64,000 nucleotides of DNA from Oceanicoccus sp. GTDB taxonomy: Bacteria; Pseudomonadota; Gammaproteobacteria; Pseudomonadales; Dasaniaceae. Below are positions 31,483 through 39,071 of the stretch, one piece after another. The number at the start of each line of letters is the position of its first letter. Positions within the stretch are counted from its first letter, which is position 1. Position numbers and translations under genes: made by a program. Location of the stretch: contig NZ_JAQWFR010000008.1 of the NCBI RefSeq assembly GCF_029238675.1, positions 1 to 64,000 on the forward strand, in the 5' to 3' direction. The notes beneath the pieces are model-generated. The model had not been told where the DNA came from. It did no database searches and saw only the letters and a program-made list of their open reading frames with translations.

Positions 31483-32193
31483 CTATTCGATCGTACTTTG
31501 CAAAGACCATTGCATAGCGTAACGGGTTAATTCTGCAGAAGACGCCAAATTGAGTTTTTCTTTAAGGTGTGCTCGGTGGGTTTCAATAGTTTTAACACTG
31601 AGATTAAGGTGCTCGGCGATTTGCAAGGTACTACAACCGCCACCGATTTGCTCAAACACTTCCAACTCACGATTGGTCAGTGTACTAATAGGTGAAGGTG
31701 CTATGCCAGCCTCAAAGTTGGCATAACGCTGTAACAATAAACGGTCGGTCATCGCCTCGCTCAAATAGATTTTGCCCCCAAGGACTTTTTTAACCGCCCC
31801 TACCAAATGCTCCAGCGCCTCCTGCTTGCTGACATAGCCCAAAGCTCCTGCCTGCAGGGCTCGTTCGGCGAGCAGCCGTTCATCGTGCATCGAAGACACC
31901 AGTATCGGTAGATTGGGAGCAATAGCATGAATCCGTTTTATCAATTCCAGACCGCTGCCATCGGGCAGGCTAATATCAAGAATCACCAGGTCCGGTGAAC
32001 ATTGCTTGATCGCCTGCGGGGTACCCTTAGCATTCTGGCTCTCACCACAAATGCTTAACCATTGTTCGGACTCAAACAACTGGCGTATACCCCGCCGAAT
32101 TAGCGGTTGATTATCAACAATAAAAATATTTTTTAATGTAGCAGTATCCGGTCTTGGCTTTTCCGTTGCCACCATATTGTCACCAGGCTTCAC
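31483..32193 (-). CDS. NarL/FixJ-type response regulator
   Basis: This is a two-component regulator of 236 residues. The receiver domain covers about 20-140 with phosphorylation site Asp73 (VILDISLPDGSG) and switch residues SSMHD and the KQ Lys. The LuxR-type helix-turn-helix at about 170-230 reads LTNRELEVFEQIGGG..TLQIAEHLNLSVKTIETHRAHLKEKL. About 20 residues precede the receiver. The partner kinase appears to be the broken gene just upstream, so its input is probably lost or comes from elsewhere. It is convergent with fnr, 6 bp away. Confidence 0.93.
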   Translation of the reverse strand: MKPGDNMVATEKPRPDTATLKNIFIVDNQPLIRRGIRQLFESEQWLSICGESQNAKGTPQAIKQCSPDLVILDISLPDGSGLELIKRIHAIAPNLPILVSSMHDERLLAERALQAGALGYVSKQEALEHLVGAVKKVLGGKIYLSEAMTDRLLLQRYANFEAGIAPSPISTLTNRELEVFEQIGGGCSTLQIAEHLNLSVKTIETHRAHLKEKLNLASSAELTRYAMQWSLQSTIE

Positions 32194-32251
32194 TATAAGG
32201 TCACCTCAATACGCTCTATTGCTGCTTTATCTTACTGAGTACGCTCTGCCA

Positions 32252-32452
32252 CTAACTCATGGGCAAAAACTGGTAAGGGTAAATACAAACAATATGAGCA
32301 CCCGCTCCCAGCCCAGTATCAATCCTGAGACAGGCACCAATACTACTGGCCAAGTAATGCATAATCCTAATACCAAAACCACCCTATCCCATTAACTCGT
32401 CCAGGTCAAAACCAACACCATCGTCAATAATAGTTAACTCGTAAGCGGTATT
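32252..32452 (-). pseudogene. Histidine kinase remnant (HATPase C-terminal part)
   Basis: In one frame on the minus strand the sequence reads YELTIIDDGVGFDLDELMG, then a TAG, then GGFGIRIMHYLASSIG and LRIDTGLGAGAHIVCIYP. This is the G1/G2 end of a NarX-like ATPase domain (DDGVGFD, GGFGIRIM). An upstream TAA and frame shift break it further. The rest of the kinase is absent. It lies directly upstream of the response regulator gene, the normal kinase position. Confidence 0.75.
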
Positions 32453-32519
32453 TTAACGACAGGGTTCTGCCAGCCTCACGCCTGTGATAGCCATTATTGT
32501 AAATTACTAAAGGGATTTT

Positions 32520-32776
32520 CTAGGAGAGATCAACACTCCAAGGCAGCAAGGCTTCAATGTCCTCGACGGTCGTCGCTAGAGGGAGTTAGCGAGTGTCTCT
32601 AACCACTCGTAGAAGTTAACCATTAAAGGAGCCAGTAACTGTTCTCGCTGTTCTTTTATTTTATCGAGCTCTTTCGTACCCGCACGCATTGTCTTATCGC
32701 AGTGGTAAAGCCCCCCATATCTGCGCTTTCACGCAGATGACAAATATCGGGCTGACTGGCTTTCGTTTCGCTCATA
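32520..32776 (-). pseudogene. Possible IS66-type transposase remnant
   Basis: Broken frames read LDKIKEQREQLLAPLMVNFY EWLETLAN and, after a frame change, VEDIEALLPWSVDLS with a stop. The second piece resembles the IS66 C-terminal element (VEDYEALLPWN). No terminal repeats or full gene can be seen, and the upstream 90 bp of the piece are unassigned. The remaining gap 32777-32950 shows nothing I can identify. Confidence 0.35.
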
Positions 32777-32950
32777 TAAACTGCAGGTCCTTATTAAAAT
32801 CACCGCTATTATGGCGTGACCATAACTAACGGATTCCGTATAACGCAGATTATCGCGAAAAAGATCGTCAACAAACAGGGGGGATCGCAATAGAACGAAA
32901 ATAAATACAAGTCTTATAACATAAACGCTAAGCCGAACTTTATAGTTGTG

Positions 32951-33352
32951 TTATGCAGCCGTAGAAAACAACCGGTCAAGGGTATGGAAAAATGGAATAT
33001 CACCATCGACCCACATCAACCCAACACCATCAACCGAACAGTGAATCACTATCACTTTCATCTGGTAATAATTGCCATCACAGCCTTTAGCTGTTTTTAT
33101 TTGAGAGCCTTTAGCTGTTTTTGTTTGAGAGCCCTTAGCTGTTTTAGCTTGCCGCTGGGAAACGGCTTTTTTGGCGATTTTAGCGGTGAGAAAATCCCCT
33201 TTCTTTAATGCGCCCCGGCAATTCACCTGCAAACCACCGCGACCGATATTATGGGACATAAAACGACCAAAACTTCGGCCGCAGCGCAAAAGCTCCACCG
33301 GTAACTTAATCGCTACCCGGTTACCATTACGGTGCTCCATTATCACCTCCAT
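32951..33352 (-). CDS. PilZ-like protein with an internal KTAKGSQ repeat
   Basis: This 133-residue protein starts MEHRNGNRVAIKLPVELL (or at the preceding MEVI-) and has PilZ features: a basic RNGNR near the start and SHNIGRGGLQVNC (about 33-45), close to the D/NxSxxG pattern that binds cyclic di-GMP. Between the two halves of the domain, residues about 60-92 are a very basic repeat with three units of KTAKGSQ(T/I). The end DGVGLMWVDGD is again PilZ-like. The repeat is encoded by 24-bp tandem units and may have grown recently. An FNR-type box lies 76 nt before the start. Confidence 0.7.
   Translation of the reverse strand: MEVIMEHRNGNRVAIKLPVELLRCGRSFGRFMSHNIGRGGLQVNCRGALKKGDFLTAKIAKKAVSQRQAKTAKGSQTKTAKGSQIKTAKGCDGNYYQMKVIVIHCSVDGVGLMWVDGDIPFFHTLDRLFSTAA
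33088..33152. repeat. 24-bp tandem repeat inside the PilZ-like gene
   Basis: Units of CCTTTAGCTGTTTTTRTTTG plus AGAG repeat two and a half times with two or three changes. The unit length is a multiple of three, so the frame is kept. Confidence 0.85.
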
Positions 33353-33421
33353 ATATTAGAACCACAAACGAGTTTTGAACTGACTGGAGCTTAAATAGTA
33401 ACTACGCTTTGAATTCTCCTA

Positions 33422-33435
33422 TTGACCGCCATCAA
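33422..33435. promoter_or_regulatory. FNR-type box upstream of the PilZ-like gene
   Basis: TTGACCGCCATCAA fits TTGAY-N4-RTCAA fully. Its centre is 76 nt from the start codon at 33352, which allows a class II site at -41.5 with a leader of about 35 nt. Confidence 0.8.
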
Positions 33436-33545
33436 ATTAAGCTTCAAAGCCATGATTAAACTGGTCGAATACTAATCGCTACATGGCACAAATACCTAAC
33501 GTTGAGCAGATCACTCAGTTGCGCCAACGACTCAAACGATAATGT

Positions 33546-34022
33546 TCAGCCCACCATCTGCTGCGATTGTTTTACGGGGGCACAGATTTGTTTTAATGCT
33601 GTTATCACTTGCGCGGTAGACACAGGCGTAGTTTTGGTCTTTTTTGCATCGGCCACTAAAATCATATCGTCCATAGAGATAATACCCTTTAGCAGACCTT
33701 CATTATCAACTACCGGTAAGCGATGTATTTGCCCATCCATCATAATGGTTAAAGCTGTGTCCACATCATCATCCGGTTTACAGCTTAATAACTCGCGGTG
33801 ATTTATCACTTGCTGTGTCGTTATCTCCTGCAAGGGTTTATGCTGAAACGCAGACCCCATAGCAATATCGCGGTCGGTCACTATACCGGTGGGTATACCC
33901 GCATCATCGACCACCGGAATGGCACCACAGTCATAGTTCCACATTTGCATGGCCACCGTCTCAAGATTGGTATTGGACTGACAGGTTTGTACATCCGCCT
34001 TCATTAATTCACTGACTTTCAT
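33546..34022 (-). CDS. CBS-domain pair protein
   Basis: This 158-residue protein is two CBS domains and little else. CBS1 runs about 8-62 (IPTGIVTDRDIAM), CBS2 about 75-130 (GLLKGIISMDDMILVA); such pairs bind adenine nucleotides and tune partner proteins. The start at 34022 (MKVSELMKADV) is chosen for the GAGGAGAAC site 4-5 bp upstream; 29 further codons are open but cover the FNR box. The partner is unknown. Control by low oxygen is likely from the box at 34096. Confidence 0.9.
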   Translation of the reverse strand: MKVSELMKADVQTCQSNTNLETVAMQMWNYDCGAIPVVDDAGIPTGIVTDRDIAMGSAFQHKPLQEITTQQVINHRELLSCKPDDDVDTALTIMMDGQIHRLPVVDNEGLLKGIISMDDMILVADAKKTKTTPVSTAQVITALKQICAPVKQSQQMVG

Positions 34023-34095
34023 AAATGTTCTCCTCGGTGTTGTTGTATAGACTGGAATTACGTCACCGAGAGTAAGGCCTTTACTGCCATAGATA

Positions 34096-34109
34096 TTGAT
34101 CGCCATCAA
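34096..34109. promoter_or_regulatory. FNR-type box upstream of the CBS gene
   Basis: TTGATCGCCATCAA is a full match to the FNR consensus TTGAT-N4-ATCAA. Its centre is 80 nt before the chosen start at 34022. It would lie inside the gene if the longest frame were used, which supports the shorter start. Confidence 0.88.
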
Positions 34110-34202
34110 ATAAGAGCTGCAATAAAATTTACCGCTGATAAAGCATGTTAGACACCAAACGGAAACATATCAGGCAAACCAGTCTTATTACCCCGATTTT
34201 TA

Positions 34203-34355
34203 CCGACCAGGCTCAAGCCCGGTACCGGTAGTTTTGACCTAGGGGTTACTTATGCCAGAACACAGCACAGTTCCATTGTGGCAACGCTGGGCATTGGCCT
34301 GACACGGGATACATCGGATTATAGCTTTGGGCTTAAATTTCCTTATCGGTTTTAG
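34203..34355 (+). pseudogene. Outer-membrane beta-barrel protein remnant, C-terminal end
   Basis: In frame, 51 codons read RLKPGTGSFDLGVTYARTQ, then HSSIVATLGIGLTRDTSDY and SFGLKFPYRF followed by TAG. Alternating strand residues and a terminal Phe are typical of the last strands of an outer-membrane barrel (phenol-degradation-pathway/porin type). No start or signal peptide can be found upstream. Confidence 0.6.
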
Positions 34356-34367
34356 CCGCAATGATTT

Positions 34368-34844
34368 GGTGGATTGCAATCCACTGCTGTCTCACCAACT
34401 TTCTTCTATTGACGTTCCAGCTCTTTCTCCGTGCTGGTTAGATCGAGTACAGTGGGTTCGGGGCATGAATTTTACAGCCTTCACACCAACCATCCGGTAG
34501 CAAGCTGTCTATTTTCAGGGGACGCTGCAAGCCATCCATGGGCGCTCGACAAAATGCCTCCATGCATTTTGACGCCCCTGAAAACAGACAGCTCACTACC
34601 TGTAGATCACGCTTTCTCTCAGTTTTATTGCAAAAAAAAGCATAAACCCCCTACCATGGTGATAAAAAACGTGAACGATATGCAAGAGATGAGGTAGGTA
34701 GAGGGTTTTGAGACCGTCAAAATGCAGGGACGCATTTTGTCGAGCGCCCATGGACGGCTTGCAGCGTGTCTCAAAACCCTCTGCCTACCTCAGCTCGCTC
34801 CCAGCGTCTAAAAACTATGAGACAGCAGTGGATTGCAATCTACC
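34368..34844. repeat. 477-bp element with 27-bp inverted ends and two core-in-hairpin modules
   Basis: The ends 34368-34394 and 34818-34844 are inverted copies (26 of 27 match) and contain the palindrome GGATTGCAATCC. Inside are two modules in opposite orientation. Module 1: arms 34496-34521 and 34575-34600 (23 of 26 paired) around a 53-nt core. Module 2: arms 34691-34714 and 34768-34791 (23 of 24 paired) around a 53-nt core. The two cores are 50/53 identical after reversal, while the two arm sequences are unrelated. The element has no gene with coding character. Confidence 0.85.
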
Positions 34845-34861
34845 GTTTTTTATTATTTTCT

Positions 34862-35998
34862 TCACTTTGCCAGATCCTTCTCCAACATATTCACCAAACA
34901 ATCCGTCATTGGCTTTAAATCACCGTATTGTTTAAATAATTGTCGCTGGCGTTTAGCATTACCACCTGCAAACACTCTTTCTTCAAGCTGCTTACAACAG
35001 GCACGTGTAAAAGGATCAATCAGCACGGGATCAATCCGGCTGTTTAACTCGGAATATAATTGCACTATCGGCAGACTGATATCCCTGTATTCATCAAAGA
35101 ACCGCGCCGCTAAACCCTGCTGGGCCGCCTTATAATAATTATCCCGGTTAATCCAATCCTGTAGCGCATTAGGGGCGCAATGCCGAACAGGCACCGACTC
35201 ACTGCGCAGATAAGCGACCAGCATTTGTAAAAAAGCGGCCAGGGCCACGGCATCGGTGACCGTGGGCTGGGTATCCATCACCCGAATTTCCAGGGAACCC
35301 AAATGCGGTCTGGGGCGAATATCCCAATGAATATCATGAATGGTTTTGAAAATACCAATGCGCTGGGCAACACTAAAAAACTCATTAAAATTCTGCCAAT
35401 GGTTAAACCAGGGAGGTTCACCATAACTGCGGCGTGCCGCCAGAATAAAATGCCGAAAGCTACAGTAGTCCGTATCATGACCTCGCCAGTAAGGGGAGTT
35501 AGCAGACAGGGCGATCAATAGCGGCAGGTATGGTGTTAACGCCTGCATAATAGCAATCGCCTCATCACCAGAGCGCATACCTAAATGAATATGAGTGGCA
35601 AAGGTAATTTGCGTGTGACTGGTATAGCCCTCTACCTGTTCCATATCGAGGTAGCGTTGCAGGGGTGTAATTTCCGCTAACCGCTTACTATAGGGGTGAG
35701 TACCAGAGCCGCATAATTTGATTCCCAGCTCCTGACAGTGACTTAACAGCCCCTTTACCAAATAGCGCAGTTGGTCATGTAATTCTTCGATACTGTGACA
35801 AACCGGCGTAGCCACCTCAACCGTATTTTGAATAAACTCGGGTTTGATATAGGGGCTATCCGGATAGCACTCCATTAGCGGCAAAATCCCTTCGACCAGA
35901 TCCAGTGATAGTGGGTCCAATAACTGGAACTCAATTTCCATACCTATGGTATCAACACTACCGGCCTTAAAGGGAATAACCTCCTCTTTATCCGCCAT
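34862..35998 (-). CDS. Carboxylate-amine ligase, YbdK/GCS2 family
   Basis: This ATP-dependent ligase is related to glutamate-cysteine ligase (weak GCL activity is known for YbdK). At 378 residues the family blocks are MEIEFQLLDP at residues 20-29, GSGTHPYS (about 97-104), THIHLGMRSGDEAI (about 133-146), and ANSPYW. The start at 35998 has GGAGG 8 bp upstream. It is the last gene of the hsp20-gapdh-amidohydrolase operon, 5 bp after the amidohydrolase. An amino-acid conjugate may link ligase and hydrolase; this is inference only. Confidence 0.9.
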   Translation of the reverse strand: MADKEEVIPFKAGSVDTIGMEIEFQLLDPLSLDLVEGILPLMECYPDSPYIKPEFIQNTVEVATPVCHSIEELHDQLRYLVKGLLSHCQELGIKLCGSGTHPYSKRLAEITPLQRYLDMEQVEGYTSHTQITFATHIHLGMRSGDEAIAIMQALTPYLPLLIALSANSPYWRGHDTDYCSFRHFILAARRSYGEPPWFNHWQNFNEFFSVAQRIGIFKTIHDIHWDIRPRPHLGSLEIRVMDTQPTVTDAVALAAFLQMLVAYLRSESVPVRHCAPNALQDWINRDNYYKAAQQGLAARFFDEYRDISLPIVQLYSELNSRIDPVLIDPFTRACCKQLEERVFAGGNAKRQRQLFKQYGDLKPMTDCLVNMLEKDLAK

Positions 35999-36003
35999 GG
36001 CCT

Positions 36004-37203
36004 TTACCTCCGGTGCTGGTATAAGGTTTCAGCTTGCCTGGCAATTTGGGAAAAAAACGCAGCCCCTACCGGCAAAACCTGTTCATCTATATCAAACTCC
36101 GGGCTATGCAAAGGCACAAAGCGCTGGTCTTTTTGGCGAGCACCAAAACGCACATAGCAGCCGGGCATTTTCTGTAAGTAAAATGAAAAATCTTCAGAGC
36201 CCATACTGGGATAGTCCATTATTTTTACGCCCTGTTGCCCAACAACTTGTTCCGCTGCCTTTCTGGCAAGTTCCACCTCGGCTTCAGTATTGACCACCGG
36301 TGGGTAACCGGCTGTAATCTGCATCGTTACCCTGGCATCATGCAAAGCAGAGAAGGCTGACACCATGCGTTGCAAGCCATGGTGAATTCGATCGCGGGTT
36401 GCTGACAAGGTGGTACGAATGGAACCACTCAGCACGGCCTCCTCAGCAATAACGTTAGCGGCAGAACCTGCATGCACCTCCCCAATCGTCACCACCGCCG
36501 GATGCAAGGGATCAACCTCACGAGCCACCAGGGTTTGAATGGTATTAACCAGTGATGCCGCAATCACCACGGCATCAGTGGCTTCATGAGGCCTTGCACC
36601 ATGCCCGCCTTTGCCCTGAATACGAATTTCAAAACGATCGGACTGCGCGGTAACAACTCCCTGCCCCAACATAATTTCACCCAGCGAATAATGATGGGTA
36701 ACATGCCCCGCAAAAATGGCGCGCACATTATCCAGCAGGCCCGTCTCAATAACTGTACGGGAACCGCCACCACTCTCCTCCGCAGGCTGGAATACTAACA
36801 GGGTATTAATGGCGACAGGCTGCTGTTGTAATAAGATGGCCGCCCCCACCAGCATAGCCATATGGGCATCGTGACCACAGGCATGTACCCTACCTTTATT
36901 CTGCGATGAAAATATCAGCCCGGTATGCTCCTCGCCGGGCAAGGCATCCATTTCTGCGCGCAAGGCAATGGTGGGGGCATCACTGTCACCACAGTTCAGG
37001 CGACCAACAACACCCTGCCCTTCACCGCCATAGTCATAGGGAATATCTCGCTTGATTAACTGCTCAATAATGATCCCGGCAGTTTGATGCTCGTGAAAAG
37101 CCAGCTCGGGACAGCGATGCAGGGATCGCCTTAAACGAGTTAATAATGGCTGAAGTTTTTTGGCATCAGCCAATACATCATGATCAGGGCCGCCGTCATT
37201 CAT
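36004..37203 (-). CDS. M20-family amidohydrolase
   Basis: This metal-dependent hydrolase of the hippurate/N-acyl-amino-acid/IAA-amide group has 399 residues. Metal ligands sit in GHDAHMAMLVGAA (about 110-122), EESGGG (about 142-147), the H of GHVTHHYSLG and the C-terminal MGSEDFSFYLQKMPG. The dimerisation domain covers about 185-300. There is no signal peptide, so it is cytosolic. The substrate cannot be deduced. It is third in the operon, 32 bp after the GAPDH gene. Confidence 0.93.
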   Translation of the reverse strand: MNDGGPDHDVLADAKKLQPLLTRLRRSLHRCPELAFHEHQTAGIIIEQLIKRDIPYDYGGEGQGVVGRLNCGDSDAPTIALRAEMDALPGEEHTGLIFSSQNKGRVHACGHDAHMAMLVGAAILLQQQPVAINTLLVFQPAEESGGGSRTVIETGLLDNVRAIFAGHVTHHYSLGEIMLGQGVVTAQSDRFEIRIQGKGGHGARPHEATDAVVIAASLVNTIQTLVAREVDPLHPAVVTIGEVHAGSAANVIAEEAVLSGSIRTTLSATRDRIHHGLQRMVSAFSALHDARVTMQITAGYPPVVNTEAEVELARKAAEQVVGQQGVKIMDYPSMGSEDFSFYLQKMPGCYVRFGARQKDQRFVPLHSPEFDIDEQVLPVGAAFFSQIARQAETLYQHRR

Positions 37204-37235
37204 ACTATTACCCGATTAAAATCCAGAATTTATTT

Positions 37236-38240
37236 TCAATGGAGAGGCAATAAATCCACCAATTCCAGGCAGCGCCTGGCATAGGCATATTCATTGTCAT
37301 ACCAAAGTTGTAACTTAACGGCAGAGCCTGCTACCACTCTTGTTGATAAGCCGTGAACAATACAGGAATGGGGATCAGCAATAATATCGGAGGAGACCAG
37401 AGGTTGATCGGTATAGCCAATGATCCGGTTTAAATCGCCCGATGATGCGGTTCTAAAACAGTGATTAACCTCAGGGACCGTGACCTGAGTTGCGAGCTTA
37501 ACGCTAACATCGGTTAAGGAGCCATCAACCACCGGCACCCTGACCGCCAGCGCAGTCAGCAAACCTGCCAGTTCGGGAAGTACCATCGTAGTCGCCTTCT
37601 CAGCACCCGTGGTGGTGGGAATAATATTGACGGCACCGGCACGCCCACGCATCATTTTTTTCCTGCCAGTATCGACCATGGACTGGGTGGCAGTATAGGC
37701 GTGAATGGTGGTGACCATGGCATGTTCAATACCAAAATTATCCTGTAGTAATTTTAATGCCGGCGCCAAAGAATGAGTGGTACAGGATGCGCTGGAAATA
37801 ATCTTATGTTGCTCTGGATCAAAATCATATTCATTGACCCCCATCACCAACATAATATCGGCATCATAGGCTGGCGCCGCAATCAGTACCCGGCGCGCAC
37901 CTGCCGCTATATGGCCAAAGGCCGCTTCACGATCAGCAAACCTGCCCGTGCATTCGATCACCATATCAATATCCAGGTCCATCCAGGGTATCTTCTGCGG
38001 ATTTTCCTCATGGAATAAAGCCAGGGTTTTATCCGCAATGGACAGCGTATCACCTGATACAGACACCGGATGTGGGTAATGTCCAAAGGCGGAATCATAT
38101 TGCAGCAAATAGGCCATATTATCAGCACTGAGAATATCGTTAGCGGCAACAATCTCCAGGTGATCAAAGCTTGACTGGGCATATTGCCGGAGTATCGAGC
38201 GACCTTCCCTGCCTAAACCGTTAATAGCAATACGTTTCAT
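37236..38240 (-). CDS. Type I glyceraldehyde-3-phosphate dehydrogenase
   Basis: The NAD-dependent enzyme of glycolysis and gluconeogenesis. At 334 residues it has GxGREGRS (residues 7-12), catalytic Cys in SSASCTTHS (about 149-157), the HAYTATQS block, GRAGAVNIIPTTTGAEKA and the terminal WYDNEYAYARRCLEL. Two positions are unusual: THS for TNC after the Cys and HEEN in place of the common region. Erythrose-4-phosphate dehydrogenase is a less likely alternative, as the TTTGAEKA segment is GAPDH-like. It follows hsp20 by 6 bp, so a stress or low-oxygen isoform is plausible. Confidence 0.93.
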   Translation of the reverse strand: MKRIAINGLGREGRSILRQYAQSSFDHLEIVAANDILSADNMAYLLQYDSAFGHYPHPVSVSGDTLSIADKTLALFHEENPQKIPWMDLDIDMVIECTGRFADREAAFGHIAAGARRVLIAAPAYDADIMLVMGVNEYDFDPEQHKIISSASCTTHSLAPALKLLQDNFGIEHAMVTTIHAYTATQSMVDTGRKKMMRGRAGAVNIIPTTTGAEKATTMVLPELAGLLTALAVRVPVVDGSLTDVSVKLATQVTVPEVNHCFRTASSGDLNRIIGYTDQPLVSSDIIADPHSCIVHGLSTRVVAGSAVKLQLWYDNEYAYARRCLELVDLLPLH

Positions 38241-38246
38241 TAGCCG

Positions 38247-38789
38247 TCACCCCTTGACTTCAATACGACGCCCTGGCACCTGTGCTCTAGGTTTTTTACT
38301 AATACTGACCGAGAGAACCCCGTTATTGTAATTAGCCTGTATAGACTTTACATCGGCATCCTCTGGCAGCATAAGTACTCGCCTGAATTCACCAAAGCTG
38401 CGCTCCCTGCAATGGTAATTTCTTTCATTGCTTTCTTGCTCAAACTTTTTTTCGCCCCGCACTAGCAGGTTATTCCCTTCCATCTGGATATCAAAATCTT
38501 CACGCTCCATTCCCGGTACCTCTATCTGGATATCATAGTGATTCTTTGACTCTTTGATATCCAGCCGTGGGAAAAATGATAAACCTGAATCCTGTGTAGG
38601 CCATAGCCGCGGAAAGAAACCATCGCTATCCCCGAGAAACATATCACCAAATAAACGATCAATTTGATTATGTAAACGGTTTACGGGCAGGTAAGAGTCC
38701 TGCTGGCGGTAGGTAATAGGAATAGTGGCAGGATGAGTGCCACGCTCTTTATGAAACCAGTTCCAGGGCGATAGATTTTTAAATTCCAT
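38247..38789 (-). CDS. Small heat-shock protein (Hsp20)
   Basis: This ATP-independent holdase of 180 residues has an N-terminal variable region (1-70), then the alpha-crystallin domain from about 72 (FFPRLDIKESKNHYDIQIEVPG) to the conserved end NGVLSVSISKKPR (about 157-169). An I-x-V-like tail (RRIEVKG) follows. It is the first gene of a four-gene operon and lies 70 nt from an FNR-type box (38852). Its sequence differs from the second Hsp20 at 45.8 kb. Confidence 0.95.
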   Translation of the reverse strand: MEFKNLSPWNWFHKERGTHPATIPITYRQQDSYLPVNRLHNQIDRLFGDMFLGDSDGFFPRLWPTQDSGLSFFPRLDIKESKNHYDIQIEVPGMEREDFDIQMEGNNLLVRGEKKFEQESNERNYHCRERSFGEFRRVLMLPEDADVKSIQANYNNGVLSVSISKKPRAQVPGRRIEVKG

Positions 38790-38851
38790 GGTAGTTCCCC
38801 TTCTCAGTCTTTGACCAGAAGAAAAATTAATCCCTTTAGTGGGTAGCCTTA

Positions 38852-38865
38852 TTGACTGCGGTCAA
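38852..38865. promoter_or_regulatory. FNR-type box between hsp20 operon and glucan phosphorylase
   Basis: TTGACTGCGGTCAA is a full consensus match. Its centre is 70 nt from the hsp20 start (38789) and 213 nt from the phosphorylase start, so it fits the hsp20 operon better. Confidence 0.82.
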
Positions 38866-38936
38866 TATTTTTTACGGCTATCGGCATAAATTTACACCAT
38901 TGTAATTTATCGTAGAAAAGCTTTTATCCAACAACC

Positions 38937-39039
38937 CGTCATCCCCGCGGAGGCGGGGGTACGGTGCTGTAGATTTTCGCTTTTGCGGAAATAACAGCAT
39001 AAGCATGCAGTCTGGATCTCCGCCTTCGCGGGGATGACG
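38937..39039. repeat. Dispersed palindromic repeat, variant with ATCCCCGC arms
   Basis: The arms are CGTCATCCCCGCGGAGGC and the complement ending GGGGATGACG, with the inner CTGTAGATTTTCGC hairpin and AGCATGCAGTCTGG centre. It lies 33 bp upstream of the phosphorylase gene, in its leader. Confidence 0.88.
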
Positions 39040-39071
39040 GCTTAAAGCCTCTAAACAACAGGGCATTAACA

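Noticed and set aside
32177..32395. A 72-codon plus-strand frame near the response regulator
   Set aside because: It is opposite the kinase remnant, whose frame has clear ATPase motifs.
34431..34935. Two small plus-strand open frames of 75-88 codons
   Set aside because: They run through the hairpin modules and into the ligase gene; the protein sequences only reflect the repeats.
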